64,000 bases of DNA. Origin: Plantago ovata. Lineage: Eukaryota > Streptophyta > Magnoliopsida > Lamiales > Plantaginaceae. Position numbers and translations under genes: made by a program. Shown here piece after piece: positions 29,691 to 41,381 of the stretch (its first letter is position 1; each line of letters starts with the position of its first letter). Where the stretch lies: contig CM051457.1 in the NCBI GenBank assembly GCA_028274465.1, positions 17,681,097-17,745,096 on the forward strand, given 5' to 3'. The notes below the pieces were generated by a model. It was not told the DNA's origin and made no database searches. It worked only from the letters and a program-made list of their open reading frames with translations.

Positions 29691-30420
29691 AAAATAAGAT
29701 GTCTTTAAGTCACAGAACGTGCAATAGGAAATAAGTTCGAATTTAACAGTACAATCATCCAATTGGGAATCGAATCCCAAACAAAATGAAGAGAGTCTAG
29801 TATTGCTTGACTTCTTCCAAAGGTTATTTTTCTTCCCTCATTGGCGATATGATCAGCTGTTCGATTCATTTCCCTGTAGACAAACATAACTCGTACTTGT
29901 TCCATTTCTTCGAACATCCTAAAAGCATCCTCCAAAATGACCTGGTGCCTTGTATGAGGGGTTGCCTTCCTGTTAATGCAAGAGAGAAGATATTGTGAGT
30001 CAGTTTGTATCATAATCTTCTTAAGCTCTAGTTGATAACACAGTTGTATGCCTAATTTAAAGGCAAAACTTCTGCCGTATTGGCATATATGTCCCCAAGA
30101 AAGGTAGCTGAAGTTCGGATGAACTCGTTTGCCGCGTTATGAATGATACAACCTGCTCCTGCTGTTTTGGTTGCTAAACAGGCACTACCATCTATGTTTA
30201 AACATAATAAATCTTCTATTGGTGGTAGCCATTTTAAAAGATAGTTTTTGAAATTTTGGTGATTTTAACATTTAGAGAGGAGTTTTCTCTAATCAATTCT
30301 AACAGTTGGGTATTAAATCTGAATGCATCAAAATCAACTTGCATAAACAACTTTTCATTTCTTGTTTTCCAAATAGCCAACAGAACAAAATTTTCTTAAT
30401 TTGAGAATCAGAATTTGAAT
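29690..30420 (-). pseudogene. LINE remnant: RNase H and end of zinc-binding region
   Basis: The minus strand encodes, with stops and frame changes, an RNase H start (WLPPIEDLLCLNIDGSACLA then ATKTAGAGCIIHN) and an end (MIQTDSQYLLSCINRK...VMFVYREMNRTADHIANEG). The open part covers 29705-30013. Upstream, about 30300-30420, traces of the region between the zinc-binding block and RNase H can be read. The poly-T/A-rich text at 29660-29700 would be its 3' tail. It is a different copy from the one at 8.2 kb. Confidence 0.7.
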
Positions 30421-30676
30421 TTTCTTGAACAATAATAGGGATAAAAGAGTTCGTCCTTGTACTATCTATTTCTTAGTTGGGCTGATTAAATTAATTATCC
30501 AACCCCTAATCAATTAATGATCAGATTATGGGTGTGTTGTGGTCCAGATATAATATTTAAACAAAATGCTTAAAGGTGAAATCAGTGACATAATAGTCAA
30601 TGAGACCTCTACAACATGAATAAATCATCAGTGCTTGAACTGCCCAAAATGTGACATGGATGATAAAATCTGAAAC

Positions 30677-30740
<64 letters not shown>

Positions 30741-32646
30741 GCTGCAGAAGCATAGAATAGCTACTTAGCTAGCTACTAATAAACTTCTACTAGAATGCAA
30801 GATTTTTTCTATTTATATTCTATGATAGACGAAAATTAAATGCAGGCGTGGACCGGTGGCATAGGGGGAGTCGCGCACCTAAATTCGGAAATATAGTCTC
30901 CTATATATAATTTCACACTGCACCTTAAAATTTTGGATCCGTTCCTCATTAAATGGATTCTTTTGTTATCGTTTATGCATAGCCTTTATTAGCCTCGACG
31001 CTGAAAGAATAAACCTTTGTACTTTATAATTACCAAAACCAACAAAGTTGTAGAAGTAATATACATCTTTGGTCGGTAATGAGAATGCTAATTGTTAAAT
31101 ATGTGAAAGTTGCAACAAAAAATTAAAGAGTCATTTTCAGGCTTGTCTCAAATTATTCTTGTTTGGAGATATAATTATGGTTTAATTTGTACTCAAGTTG
31201 ACCACAGATTCTAAAAAATGGTTACTCAATGAGTCATGTGAACCAACAATCGTTGATCATCTAAAATTAATATGATACATTAGAACAATATCTATCTTAG
31301 TATCTTGTTGGTCCTTAATTTTATTGTAATATAGAATATATAGTTGTTGTGCAGAATCTAGGAGTGATTTTTATTACATTAATAATTGAGAGATTGGATT
31401 ATTTTACTAACTGTCATGTAATAGATGATGTGAATAGTTATCTATGAACATAATTAGAGGAGAAGAATATGCACTTTAGGAGCATTAGCAGCATTAAGAT
31501 ATGTAGTCAAGGAAGGCAGTTCAATGAACCATTTCGAATTGTTACTTTCATATACATAAATTTATATGAGATGGGGAATATTAAGATAAGTGTAATGATT
31601 CTTCAACGAAATAGCTAGCTTATTTACTCAATAAAGTATAGCTGAAATATTTAATAAGGTGTTATAGAAAGCCGAGTCGAGTATCATCGAGCTCGATGCG
31701 AGCTTCAATAACACTCGAGCCCCAGTTACTTTTAAAAACTAGTAAAAATTAAAATTCGAGTTCGAGTCATATCTTTTTATACTTGACCTCTACTCCTTTA
31801 ATTAGCTTGAATGAGTTTGAGCCGAGCTTATGATAAAAAATGAAAAGTAATAAATAATTCAGTATCACGAACCTTATCGTGCCTAAATTATTTGGTTTAA
31901 AATAGATAGGTATGGATGTGTCGTGTGTAACCAGCCTACACATTATCACCTAAAACCAACTATCATTAGTAAAATGACGGAGACTTGAACATGTTAATGA
32001 ACAAGTCGAGCACTCGGTAAGCCTCAACTAGCATAACACACTAATTTAAATTTGGCTATTTATAAAGTTAATTTCAAAGCAATAAATTGAAAAATGGTAG
32101 GGGTATCGTTGTCCATTTATAGTAACTTTTTCGTGAGTGATACCTAGTAGCTTGGTAGTTTACATATGAATCTTATTATCGAAGCTAAAATCATCTTCTT
32201 TGTACTTAAATTTCAACATATTTCACATATCTCTACAGATTCCACGGTGTGTAAATTTATTAACGATCGAGATTCATCACGAGATAAACACATTAACAGT
32301 TAAGCTAAAAACGTAGGAAGGATGTTTTGTGAAAATAATTCCTCGAACAACCCATATAATTGCTTGAGAACCAAGTTAAACACCAGTCAATTTGTTTGGT
32401 AATTAGTAATTACCCAACAGGAACATATATAATATTTTTATTATCAAAATTTGGACATTATTATTTACATCCCTATACTCAATTTAGTAGTTTGAATGTA
32501 TCATCGATTCGTGTGCGGGGCCACCCTCTGAGCCCATAATGTATGTTTATCCGCATAGGACCTTATGATATGGGGGACTTGTGAATAGGTTTTATACCAT
32601 AATTCAATGAATTGTTGAGCAAATACAAAGATCAAATTAGAAATAT
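30421..32646. other. Intergenic with AT microsatellite and hAT-like scrap
   Basis: Contains an interrupted (TA)n tract at 30677-30737. About 31670-31830 is rich in cgagctcga/gagccgagc text like the subterminal parts of the hAT-like element at 6.8-8.1 kb, but no paired ends were found. No coding region is supported. Confidence 0.5.
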
Positions 32647-32660
32647 GTGAGTAATTTGTA

Positions 32661-33453
32661 TTTTTTTAAGCAGCAAAAATTTTATTAATAAAGGAGCATA
32701 AGAAATGCTCGGAACATGTACAATAAAGTTCAAACCGGGACACACCTCCGGGTATATATACAAAGATCAAATACATCAAAACCTCCACATCAACAATAAT
32801 ATGGAACCAATAAAGTTCTAGAATTAATAAAGCTTCATGCTATCTTCTAGCAACCAAGTACAAGAATTACCACAACCAAAATCCATATCAACCACACCTA
32901 CACCCTCTAACAAGTTGAATTTTACATAGAGAACATCACCGTCAATTCATTAGCAACCCCAAAACCGTAATGACCGTAGCACAACTTAGTCCCCCCCCCC
33001 TCCACGTCTAGTTTGTCCATATCCTACCAGCAAGAGGCCAAAATCTGGGGAGTTTGCAAGTTGCACCACCAACACTTAGCTAAGAACAAAGGAGAGGGAA
33101 TATCCTTCGGGCAAGTCTAGGGGACAAAGAAAGAACCGAAAGATAATTTTCTCTTAAGGGTCACAGGACAATCATGGAGATGATGGTTGGTCATATATAC
33201 TCAAACCAATCAAACAACAATCTCAAGTACCCATCACAAAGTCCAAACCGTCAATTCCTTGAGAGATAAAAAAAAAAAAAAAAGCTACCCCTAGCAAACC
33301 TACTACACTCTATGCCCTCACGGACAAGTGGCAAGCAATTTAATAATGTGGTCCGGTCATGTCGCCAAACCGCCAGCCATCAACCTCCAAAACGGACTCA
33401 ACCTGAAATCATACAACAAAACCTCACATGGTCCCAAAGTCACAAGATCAGTA
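32661..33453 (-). mobile_element. Retroposon copy (LINE family) with 14-bp target-site duplication
   Basis: GTGAGTAATTTGTA occurs perfectly at 32647-32660 and 33454-33467. The inserted 793 bp begins with poly-T, which is a poly(A) tail on the minus strand, followed by the attttattaataaa...cataagaaatgctcgg tail shared with the copies at 33660 and about 36330. No intact frame is visible, so it is a 5'-truncated, dead copy. Its upstream half shares text (gtggcaag.aattta) with the duplicated repeat at 0.6-2.0 kb. Confidence 0.75.
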
Positions 33454-33659
33454 GTGAGTAATTTGTACTTGAAGTTTATATTTTATCATTGTTCTTATTT
33501 TCCCTCCTCTTATGTTAAATGTATGGTTCGATTTTAATTTTGGCATAGTGCGGCCTCATAGAATTTAAAACGGCTATGTTCGTGTGTCAATGTGTTAGGT
33601 AAGAGAATCACACATTATTTGGAGTTGAATTAGTGAGATTTTGGAAAAGCTTGTTGTAT

Positions 33660-33762
33660 TTTTTTTTATTATTTTTGAAATGGCTAAAAAAATTTCATTA
33701 ATAAAAGGCATAAGAAATGCCCGAAGATTACAATAAAAGAGTCGACACCGAAAAAATACAAA
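33660..33762 (-). mobile_element. Very short copy of the same retroposon family
   Basis: GAAAAGCTTGTTGTAT is repeated perfectly at 33644-33659 and 33763-33778. The 103-bp insert starts with poly-T and carries only the family's last 80 or so bases (tttcattaataaaaggcata). Extreme 5' truncation is normal for LINE insertions. Confidence 0.8.
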
Positions 33763-33778
33763 GAAAAGCTTGTTGTAT

Positions 33779-35400
33779 GATTCTCATTCTGTTATGGATC
33801 GGGTGTTGAGTTGAGCTGGTTATGGACTATGTAATTTCATTTTCATTGAGATTGAGCATTCTTTATGCTTTTGATGTACATTTTACTTGTTTTATTTATT
33901 CAACTTTTTTGTTTTTTTACACTAAAAGAAAAGAAAAGGTAAAGTAAGAGTTATTTGTGGTTCAAAAATCTTTTTTAGTCAATTTAATTATCACAATAGG
34001 AAAAGAATCATATTAATGGGTATAAACATGATAAAATGTTAAATGAATATTCAAATGGAATTCGTTTCATACATATGTTGTGTACTTTTGGGCCGTCTAA
34101 CACGTTAAACATACAATCAATTTCTTACACAAGTCCTACTTAACACTTCAGACAGTAGTAAATTGAACAGGGGCCGATTCCAATACATAGAACTTCAATT
34201 CGCTCCGAGAAAAATTGTTGAAATGTTACGTCTAAACTGAACCTTGGCCGACGCAACATTTGGACGGGACTGACCCGTACATGGCGTTACTACACACATA
34301 TCATCTCAACATCCTTTTCAAGCCATAATAGACATACATCCCAAACCGCAACACACTATACTATTTACATTAGATGAGCTGCTACAGTACTGCAGCTCCG
34401 CGTTTAGACAAAATGTCCTGCATCAGGTAATTTTATTTGTATCCCGATTGACAAAAACTGACATGAGCTATGCCAAATATTTGTAACTATAAATTAAGAA
34501 TCCCGACACAGACTTTGGTCCAACGACCTACGTACGTTATACAACTACATGCTACTATATTTTATGGAAAATAAATTTCATTAATTAGCAAGTAGTAGTA
34601 TTTACTAGTAACATTAGAATACATTTATAAGTATTATATTAATTTTCTTGGTCAAAATGAATAATAGTTGTATTTATATATGCACAAGATGATGAAAAGA
34701 ACGTTACGTTGACATTCTAGATTTCTGGTACGTACGTAGCTATAGACTAATTGATGTCAAGTCCAAGGAAATGTTGACACTATATCTACCCGCCTCACCT
34801 TTCCTTCTCATTTTATTTAATTAATTTACGGCAAATTGTTGTCCTGCTCTTGATTAATTGATTTCTTGAAACAAATTTATCGAATTCGATTTCATTCGCG
34901 ATAGTAGTTGACTAAGATTTAAACTCCGAACTCTTATGGAGTTAATGACACGGTACTTCGGGCATTTTTGTTGGTTTGGATGTAAATTTGTATGGTTAGT
35001 GTTAGTAGTTATGTATGTAGTTTTCATTGCGAATAATATTCTTCTGGCCGTTTCAAGATTTTTGTTGGATCCTTGGATATATGTATGGATAGCATGATAA
35101 CATGAATGAATCGAGCAACTTGGATTTGTGTTGCATGTTACGTACTAAAAATAGTGTGTAATTATTACACCCAGATATTGTATACGTGTATCCGATCACA
35201 TTATCCCATGAGCCATCATGTTGTCAAAGATTTTACTTCAGATTTGCACAAAATTTACTTGGGGTCAAAGGAATTGCACAAGAGGCCAAGTATGAAGTAC
35301 GTCAATTTATACTAACTCCATGGGTTTGCACGAGATTGTGCCCCGTCCTCCATGGGTTGGAGTCCTTGACGGGGTTGAGATTGAGCCTAGACTTGTTCTT
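33779..35400. other. Intergenic, no gene seen
   Basis: No supported coding region or element ends. The part near 35200-35400 may be the continuation of the retroelement below. Confidence 0.45.
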
Positions 35401-35414
35401 GAACTCTTGCTGCC

Positions 35415-35893
35415 TCATTTGCTTGGTCCTAGGCATCCTTGGATTGTGAGTAAGAATAACCCATATTGGGCCTCACTCATCCCGAAGTCTCCTGGACGAA
35501 CTACTTGGCCATTTGGTAAAGTGAAGTTCATGAGAGCGGGGGGTGGCACCGGAGGGACATGGGGACGTGTTTGGGATGAAACCTTCAAGGCCCCAAATAT
35601 GGCTCCTGCCGGTATTGCATCTGGATTATGATCAACCGTCCTTTCATTGTGTAAGGTAACACTTGTAGCTGCTCCATCTATCATTTCCTCATCAACGTTG
35701 TTATTTCTAGTAGTCCTATGTGCGGTTGTTCCTCTTCCTCTAACTCTCAAAGGGGGGCGGCCCCTTGGGCGAGGAGGAAATTCTTCATCAGCCGCGTTTG
35801 CAGTTCGAGTACTTCTTATTGGATTTACCATCCTATACTTTTGCTGGTAGGACTGGGGCAACCTTTTGATTGGTTCCCACATGCGGCGCCAAA
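35415..35893 (-). pseudogene. Ty3/gypsy retrotransposon 5' part: primer-binding site and gag start
   Basis: The minus strand reads tttggcgccgcatgtggga at 35893-35875, which resembles the TTTGGCGCCG-type primer-binding site of plant Tat-lineage Ty3/gypsy elements. Just upstream the strand ends in ...catcaaca, as an LTR should (…CA). Downstream, an open frame to 35415 encodes an Arg/Pro-rich gag-like leader (PPRPRGRPPLRVRGRG, then MNFTLPNGQVVRPGDFGMSE) and stops; no protease, RT or integrase follows. It is a fragment. The identification rests on the primer site and position more than on the protein. Confidence 0.5.
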
Positions 35894-36320
35894 TGTTGAT
35901 GGGTAAAATGAGTTCTTTCTAATTCGTACTAATCCGTGAATGCTCTCCTTCTTCAAGTTCCTTCCATAATATCTAAGACCTGAAAAATGCTTGGGGGGGG
36001 GGGGGGATTAGTTCCGACTACCCGATTTGTCAAGTGATCAAGCTGGAGGGACGACTTCACGTATAAAGGGTTGATGGCTCCTCTAGTAATTTAGATAGAT
36101 CTTAAGGGTACCAATTATATCAGAGCAATCTGACTCACGCCCACTCGGGTTCGAATCTCCTTGTAGACAAACTCCGTCCCATATTAAATTTCCACTTTAA
36201 TGGCCTCCCCAAAGAAGTTGAAACCAGCCACAAGTGCGTGGCAGTGTAGAATTAATATAAATGACTAGATTTGTTCCTCTCCATTAGCTCAAGCTTTTGG
36301 GGGAGTTGGAATTATATCAT
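35894..36320 (-). mobile_element. Probable degenerate LTR and adjoining retroelement DNA
   Basis: Starts (in plus sense) tgttgatgggtaaaatgag next to the primer-binding site and holds a G14 run at about 35994-36007. The outer LTR end was not found. From 36105 on, atatcagagcaa and gggttcgaatct resemble the TATCAGAGC and GGTTCGAAT strings of tRNA-related retroelement sequences and may belong to another insertion. Confidence 0.35.
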
Positions 36321-36324
36321 CATC

Positions 36325-36470
36325 CAAGCGTTTGTTACAACAAGGTGTATAAGAAATGCACACCGAAGACAAATCACAGAGTGATAATCACCTAACGAGT
36401 ACAAACGGAAAAGACAAGAAACACCACAAAACCGTTATGACCGTGACAATACTTGACCAACAAATATGTG
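36325..36470 (-). mobile_element. Diverged third copy of the retroposon family
   Basis: Shares gtgtataagaaatgca and aaaaccgttatgaccgtgac with the copy at 32661-33453 (cataagaaatgctc, aaaaccgtaatgaccgtagc). Ends and target-site duplication not found. Confidence 0.4.
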
Positions 36471-37145
36471 TTGGATCAATTCAAAATGATATGTGTTTCG
36501 CATCTTGTACCAACTAATGAGACGTGTGTGACCAAATCTTTGATAAATGTGTTGAGTTATGTTTGGATTGATTAGTGGTTGGATTATCATGATGAGGATA
36601 TGGGTTGACTCTTCTTTGTGACAAACTATAGATTTATTGAGCAACGAAGTATATAGAATTGTCAAAATTGGGTCCAAGGAAAGTAACGCAAGAATGGGTC
36701 AACAAGCTAAAAAGGATTCATTCTCGAATTGATTTGATTTGATTTCCAGGTGACGGCCCCTACACTCTGCGTACCAATTGATTAACAAAGGATCTGGTAA
36801 TTGTGTAAGTGTAACCATTTAATGCACCCAATTGCAACTACCCTGCCACACGCCTACATCTATCTATCAATGGCAAAAAAAACGCTCTTTTATTTATGCT
36901 AATTTGAACTTTTGCGGTATGACATTTCCAAGCTGCGTTTCTCCATCATGGCAGCACACATCTCCACCAACACGAAAAAAATATACTAGGGATTCTAGGT
37001 AAGTAATCTATTGTTGTGGAAGAGCATACAAATATAAAGAAGACCAAGGTCCACGATAGAAGACAACCGAAACATTAGCGTTACCGGGCCACCATTTTCC
37101 ATTCGAAACCAAATTTTAAAACTAAACCGATAGAAAAGAGCCTAA

Positions 37146-38188
37146 GAGAGTGTTTAGAGCTAAGTTTCATACCTCAATTAAGAAAAAGGTGAAAACAGAT
37201 GAATAGTGAACTCATTTTAAGAATGGAGAAAAAATTGTGTTTGGTGTTAATTTGGTTGATAAATACTACTCACTCCTGAATTGAATATAAGATGTTTTAG
37301 CATTTTCACACATATTAAAAAAATGTGATTTTCATCAATTTTGTTGTTGAAAAGGTTGCAAAAAAACATGTTGGTATCTTGTAAAAATAAAATGACCAAT
37401 GAGAGATGAAAACCTTGCATAGCTTTTGTAGACAAAATATAAAAAACTGGGGTTGACTGCATAAAAAGTTGTAAAAAACACACAATTACATGACACCAAC
37501 TTCAAACATCTTATATTTTGCAAATGGTAAAATAACCAAAGCATCTTATATTCAATTCAGGAGGGAGTAGATGTGTAGAGTAGGGTAATAATGATGAGTA
37601 AAAGAGCATGTTTTTTTATTTGTACTAGGAACGGAATTTGAGGATAATCTTGTTGGAAATTGTGTGTATTATATGAATTTGTGTGGAGGATATTATTGAT
37701 ATGGAGGATGAATGGAAGGAAACAAAGGGAGTGAAATCATTTCTTTTTATTTGTTTTTTGTTATTCTAAAAATTTATACTTTTCCCTTTTTTCCATTTAT
37801 CCGAAATTTATTTTTTTAATATATAATTGGTTTTTTTTTTTTGTTTTTTTTTTTTTGATAAGTTAAATTTGTTTTTTTTTTCTTTTTTTATATAATTTTT
37901 ATTTTCCGATTAGGCAATTTAAACATCAAACATTTCTAGAATTCACGAGATCGGAGTTGAAAATGACCGGATTTTGGTCGGAAAAGACGAAAAGCGGCGG
38001 GTGCCAAGTTACCGTTTTGGTGTCTGACAACCCTAGTAGAGAGAGAAGAGAGAAAATGAAAGAAAATGGGAAAATGAAATGAGGGCCAAAATGAGCAACA
38101 ATAATCTCTATATGGTTAATAGAGGTCTAGAGCTAATGGGCTCATTTTGCGCTAATAGACTCGACGGAACTTAGCTCCAAACACTCTC
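37146..38188. mobile_element. PIF/Harbinger-like non-autonomous element, TAA duplication
   Basis: The left end GAGAGTGTTTAGAGCTAAG and the minus-strand right end GAGAGTGTTTGGAGCTAAG are nearly identical; TAA flanks both (37143-37145 and 38189-38191). It has no transposase. The 299-bp Stowaway MITE at 37269-37567 sits inside it. The element at 360-630 belongs to the same family (shared ends and internal blocks, opposite orientation). T-rich low-complexity DNA fills 37740-37910. Confidence 0.75.
37269..37567. mobile_element. Stowaway MITE nested in the element at 37146-38188
   Basis: Ends CTCACTCCTGAATTGAATAT and, on the minus strand, CTCCCTCCTGAATTGAATAT, with TA on both flanks (37267-37268 and 37568-37569). 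Terminal repeats extend at least 30 bp. This is younger than its host element. Confidence 0.88.
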
Positions 38189-38498
38189 TAAATCGGCTAT
38201 TTTGGTCAACTGACGAGAAACTGAACCATGGAGTTTAACATCATCCGTGGAGCGTCACGTATTGTGAATCTCTTCAATCTGCATCCAATTTTGATTTGTA
38301 GCATAGTTTGAAGTTTATTATTATCTTTTATTTTTTGAAATTTTGAAGGAGAATAATTAGTATAACACTCTCCTATATATATATCTATATATATATAATA
38401 TATATATCCTTCGTGGATCTGGATGAGTTCTCTTCTGGCTTAGTTTCTGACTGTAGGAGGTTATATATATATATATATATATTTTGATATAGACTATT

Positions 38499-38613
38499 GA
38501 TAATGCCAGAGCTGAAATTACTAGTGCCAGAGCAATTTACCTTTTATATTCACTAATCATTCCTTAAAATGCACAAATTTCTTTGGCATTAGTATTTTAG
38601 CTCTGGCATTATC
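38499..38613. repeat. Small fold-back element, 115 bp
   Basis: gataatgccagagctgaaat at the left pairs with gataatgccagagctaaaat read from the right end on the minus strand; the arms are about 29 bp. It lies just after an AT-rich microsatellite stretch (38370-38482). Possibly a MITE; no clear target-site duplication. Confidence 0.6.
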
Positions 38614-39911
38614 ACTAGCCATTGATATATTGTGAGAGTCTAACATTGTCTATTACAAATAGAAGGTTTCACCACCACCATGGTGTTTGCTCAATATTTT
38701 CTGGAAAAACATTTATGTATATCAGTGATTTGGGATGATTGCATTTGAAAATCATTGATCCTAGCAGTTAGTTTCGGACAAGAAATTTGTGTAATAATGT
38801 CACTTAATTGTAGTGGCATGTTTGTGCAACAATTGATTGTCACATTGATATATACCAAGAAGGATAATAAGTAGTGGAGTAGTAAGCACTTTGCACTAGT
38901 TTAATCAATTAACTGAACTTTATTTCATGGCAATGGCAAGAATCAGAGTTTAAATCATTTGATAGTTGCAGGTACCAAAATTGGGACCTTTGCTAATTAA
39001 TAGAATCTATCACTTTAGTTACCATAATATTGTCACAATAAGTTCTCTTAATCATGGTGTAGACCATGCAACTATTATAGCTTAAAAAGGTGAGGGGCCT
39101 ATTTCCCCAATCCCATGGATCTATACTTGTAAAGGGTAAGGCCCCATCTTAAGGACACATCCATCACCAAAAATTGATTTTGATAGGGTGATTATATACC
39201 CATGTACCATTAATGTGATTAGTCTCAATTCAAATCAACCAATTATACGCGTAATCTCAACTTCACCAATAACTTTACATTTAATTAAGATACTTGCGTA
39301 TCTCAAGTTAATTACTCACGCCCATCTCTTGATAAATCACATCTACATCTACATATAAGGCGGGAGTTAAAACTCCGACGAAATTATAAAGTTTGTATAA
39401 GTGTATTTGGAGTTATAAAGTGGTAAATGAGTAGTTTAAGAAATCTCGCTTTTTCCAAGCAGACTCGATTTCCTTGTCGTTTTTTTAGTACTCGTGGAAG
39501 ACGGGGACACTATGCTTCGCTTCCACAAGAGAGTTTTCATAAGTCTGAAAATATAAAGCCAGGGAAGTCTTCTTTCCTGTTTGCAGTAACCATAAACAAC
39601 CGATTTGCTTATTCAACAAAAGATTAGGTGTAGGGTAGTTAGATTGGCTTAAAAAAAAAACATATATGCAATACAAAATGATAATATCGTAACAAACTGA
39701 TATGTTATTAACGAGCCGAGACCATCTGAGAACTCAACTGACATAATTCAAGTTAATCCTAACCGAGTTGAGCATGGAGATTGTTAGAAAAAAAACAAGT
39801 CTGAACTCAACCTTGAGCTCAAGTTTGAGTAACTTGTAACGACTTCAAACGTCTTGATATAAAATATAAATAATAAGCTTTAACTAGTTTTATCAAGTTG
39901 AGTTATCATTA
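38614..39911. other. Intergenic with a partial SINE-like copy
   Basis: Mostly plain AT-rich DNA. About 39404-39440 (tatttggagttataaagtgg) and 39635-39660 (gtagttagattggctt plus poly-A) match parts of the SINE at 39923, as if one copy had been split by about 190 unrelated bases. No gene is supported. Confidence 0.4.
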
Positions 39912-39922
39912 GATAAATGATA

Positions 39923-40074
39923 ATTGGAGTTATAAAAGGTGCTAGAGCTGGAGGGGGTTGGAGGTTCGAAGCCGATGGAGAAATAAGATGGTTTAAGTTA
40001 TTTGGAGTTATAAGTTGGTTAAGTAGTGTATGAGTATGAATAGAGTAGTTTAGATTGGCCGTTTAAAAAAAAAT
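39923..40074 (+). mobile_element. tRNA-derived SINE with 11-bp target-site duplication
   Basis: GATAAATGATA is repeated at 39912-39922 and 40075-40085. The 152-bp insert ends in a poly-A run and contains GGTTCGAAGCC at 39963-39973, a perfect match to the RNA polymerase III box B consensus (GGTTCGANNCC). A loose box A-like stretch (ggtgctagagctgg) lies about 20 bases upstream. Size, tail, box B and duplication together define a SINE. Confidence 0.75.
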
Positions 40075-40085
40075 GATAAATGATA

Positions 40086-41380
40086 GTAATTTAATAGAGT
40101 TGAAATCAACTCTATGTTTTTATATAGAAGAGTCAAGTACTTGTTAAAACTTGACTCGAACTAATGAAATCTATCCATCTTATTATGTACCACCGGTTCA
40201 CTTGTTTTTTCAAACGAATAAGACATGGTCTAAAATATCAATTCCAACATTGACAGTTCACTAATGGACCACCATGAAAGAAATCGAACCCAAAACCTCT
40301 TCAAATGAAAATAATTGGGCCTTACTTTGCACGAATTGGACCAATTCTCATGTGATCTGATCCAGTACAACTCATTAACAGTATAAATAAAAAATCCCCT
40401 CAAACGTCTTATAAGAATTCCACCAAACTTAAATAAATTCACACAAAAACCAATTAAAATTAAAGGAACATGTGCAGACGTAATAAGGGATAGTGTGTCG
40501 TACAAGAAATTTGTAAAAGAGGAAAGTTATGAAAATACAAAAAGGAGCTTGTGATTATAGAAATTTAAGAAAGGTGACAAGATTTTGAATTTTTTCCGTT
40601 AAAGTTGAGAAAAAGGTTAAAAAGAAAAAGAAGATTACAAAAATGACAAATTTCAAGAAGAAGCATGCACACGAGCCAACCCCTTTTTACCTCACGTGGA
40701 ACCTGAACCGGATTCATACTGAACCGGTTACGGTCAGCAAGCACCGTATGAAAACAACGACTTATTCAAAGCCGGGTCGGTTCCGTAGCATTCAATGCAA
40801 CCGGCAACCGTTTATGTTTCCGTACCAACTGCCACCGGCATTTCCCGGTCAACCCCCAAAAACAAACACTACCCTATGCTTGTTTGGAAAATTTCCCATC
40901 AAAATATTAATTACTATATCATCAACTAATTAGTTTAACTCTATGATATGATAATAATATAATCAATCATGTCTCTTTAAATAGCCAATTTTATTTGAAT
41001 GAACATTTATAATGCCACTAAAATCGTTTTATGTTGCAATCGAACCCATCTTTTAAGGCCTACAAATGTTGCTACTATTACTAATACTAATTTACTATAT
41101 TAACGTTTTCATTTCTCCAAGTAGATGTATCCTTCTTTACGAAAATTCATTCATGATAATTATTATATTCAGATGATAAATAAAGAGTGTTGTAAATGAT
41201 ATGTGTTGATTTATGCGTTCAACATCATTTCATGTGGGTCAGGGTTAGTTCATCTTTGATATCATGTACAAAGAAATGCGAGATTGCGTGAGTTTTAATG
41301 TGGTGTGGATATAGATGAGAAATCTAGTGAATGATAAAAGAGCGTTTACTGTACGCACAATGAAAAAAGTACAACGCTAA
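40086..41380. other. Intergenic, no gene seen
   Basis: Two unsupported open stretches (minus 40230-40505, plus 40643-40933) show no family signature. Far upstream flank of the WRKY gene. Confidence 0.45.
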
Positions 41381-41381
41381 G

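Noticed and set aside
35320..35631. Plus-strand open frame of about 100 codons with Pro/Gly-rich text
   Set aside because: It lies antisense to the gag-like minus-strand frame, which has the better context (primer-binding site and LTR end just upstream).
36105..36170. Possible tRNA gene (gggttcgaatct resembles a T-arm)
   Set aside because: No matching acceptor stem, D-arm or anticodon arm can be formed at the right spacing; more likely retroelement-derived.
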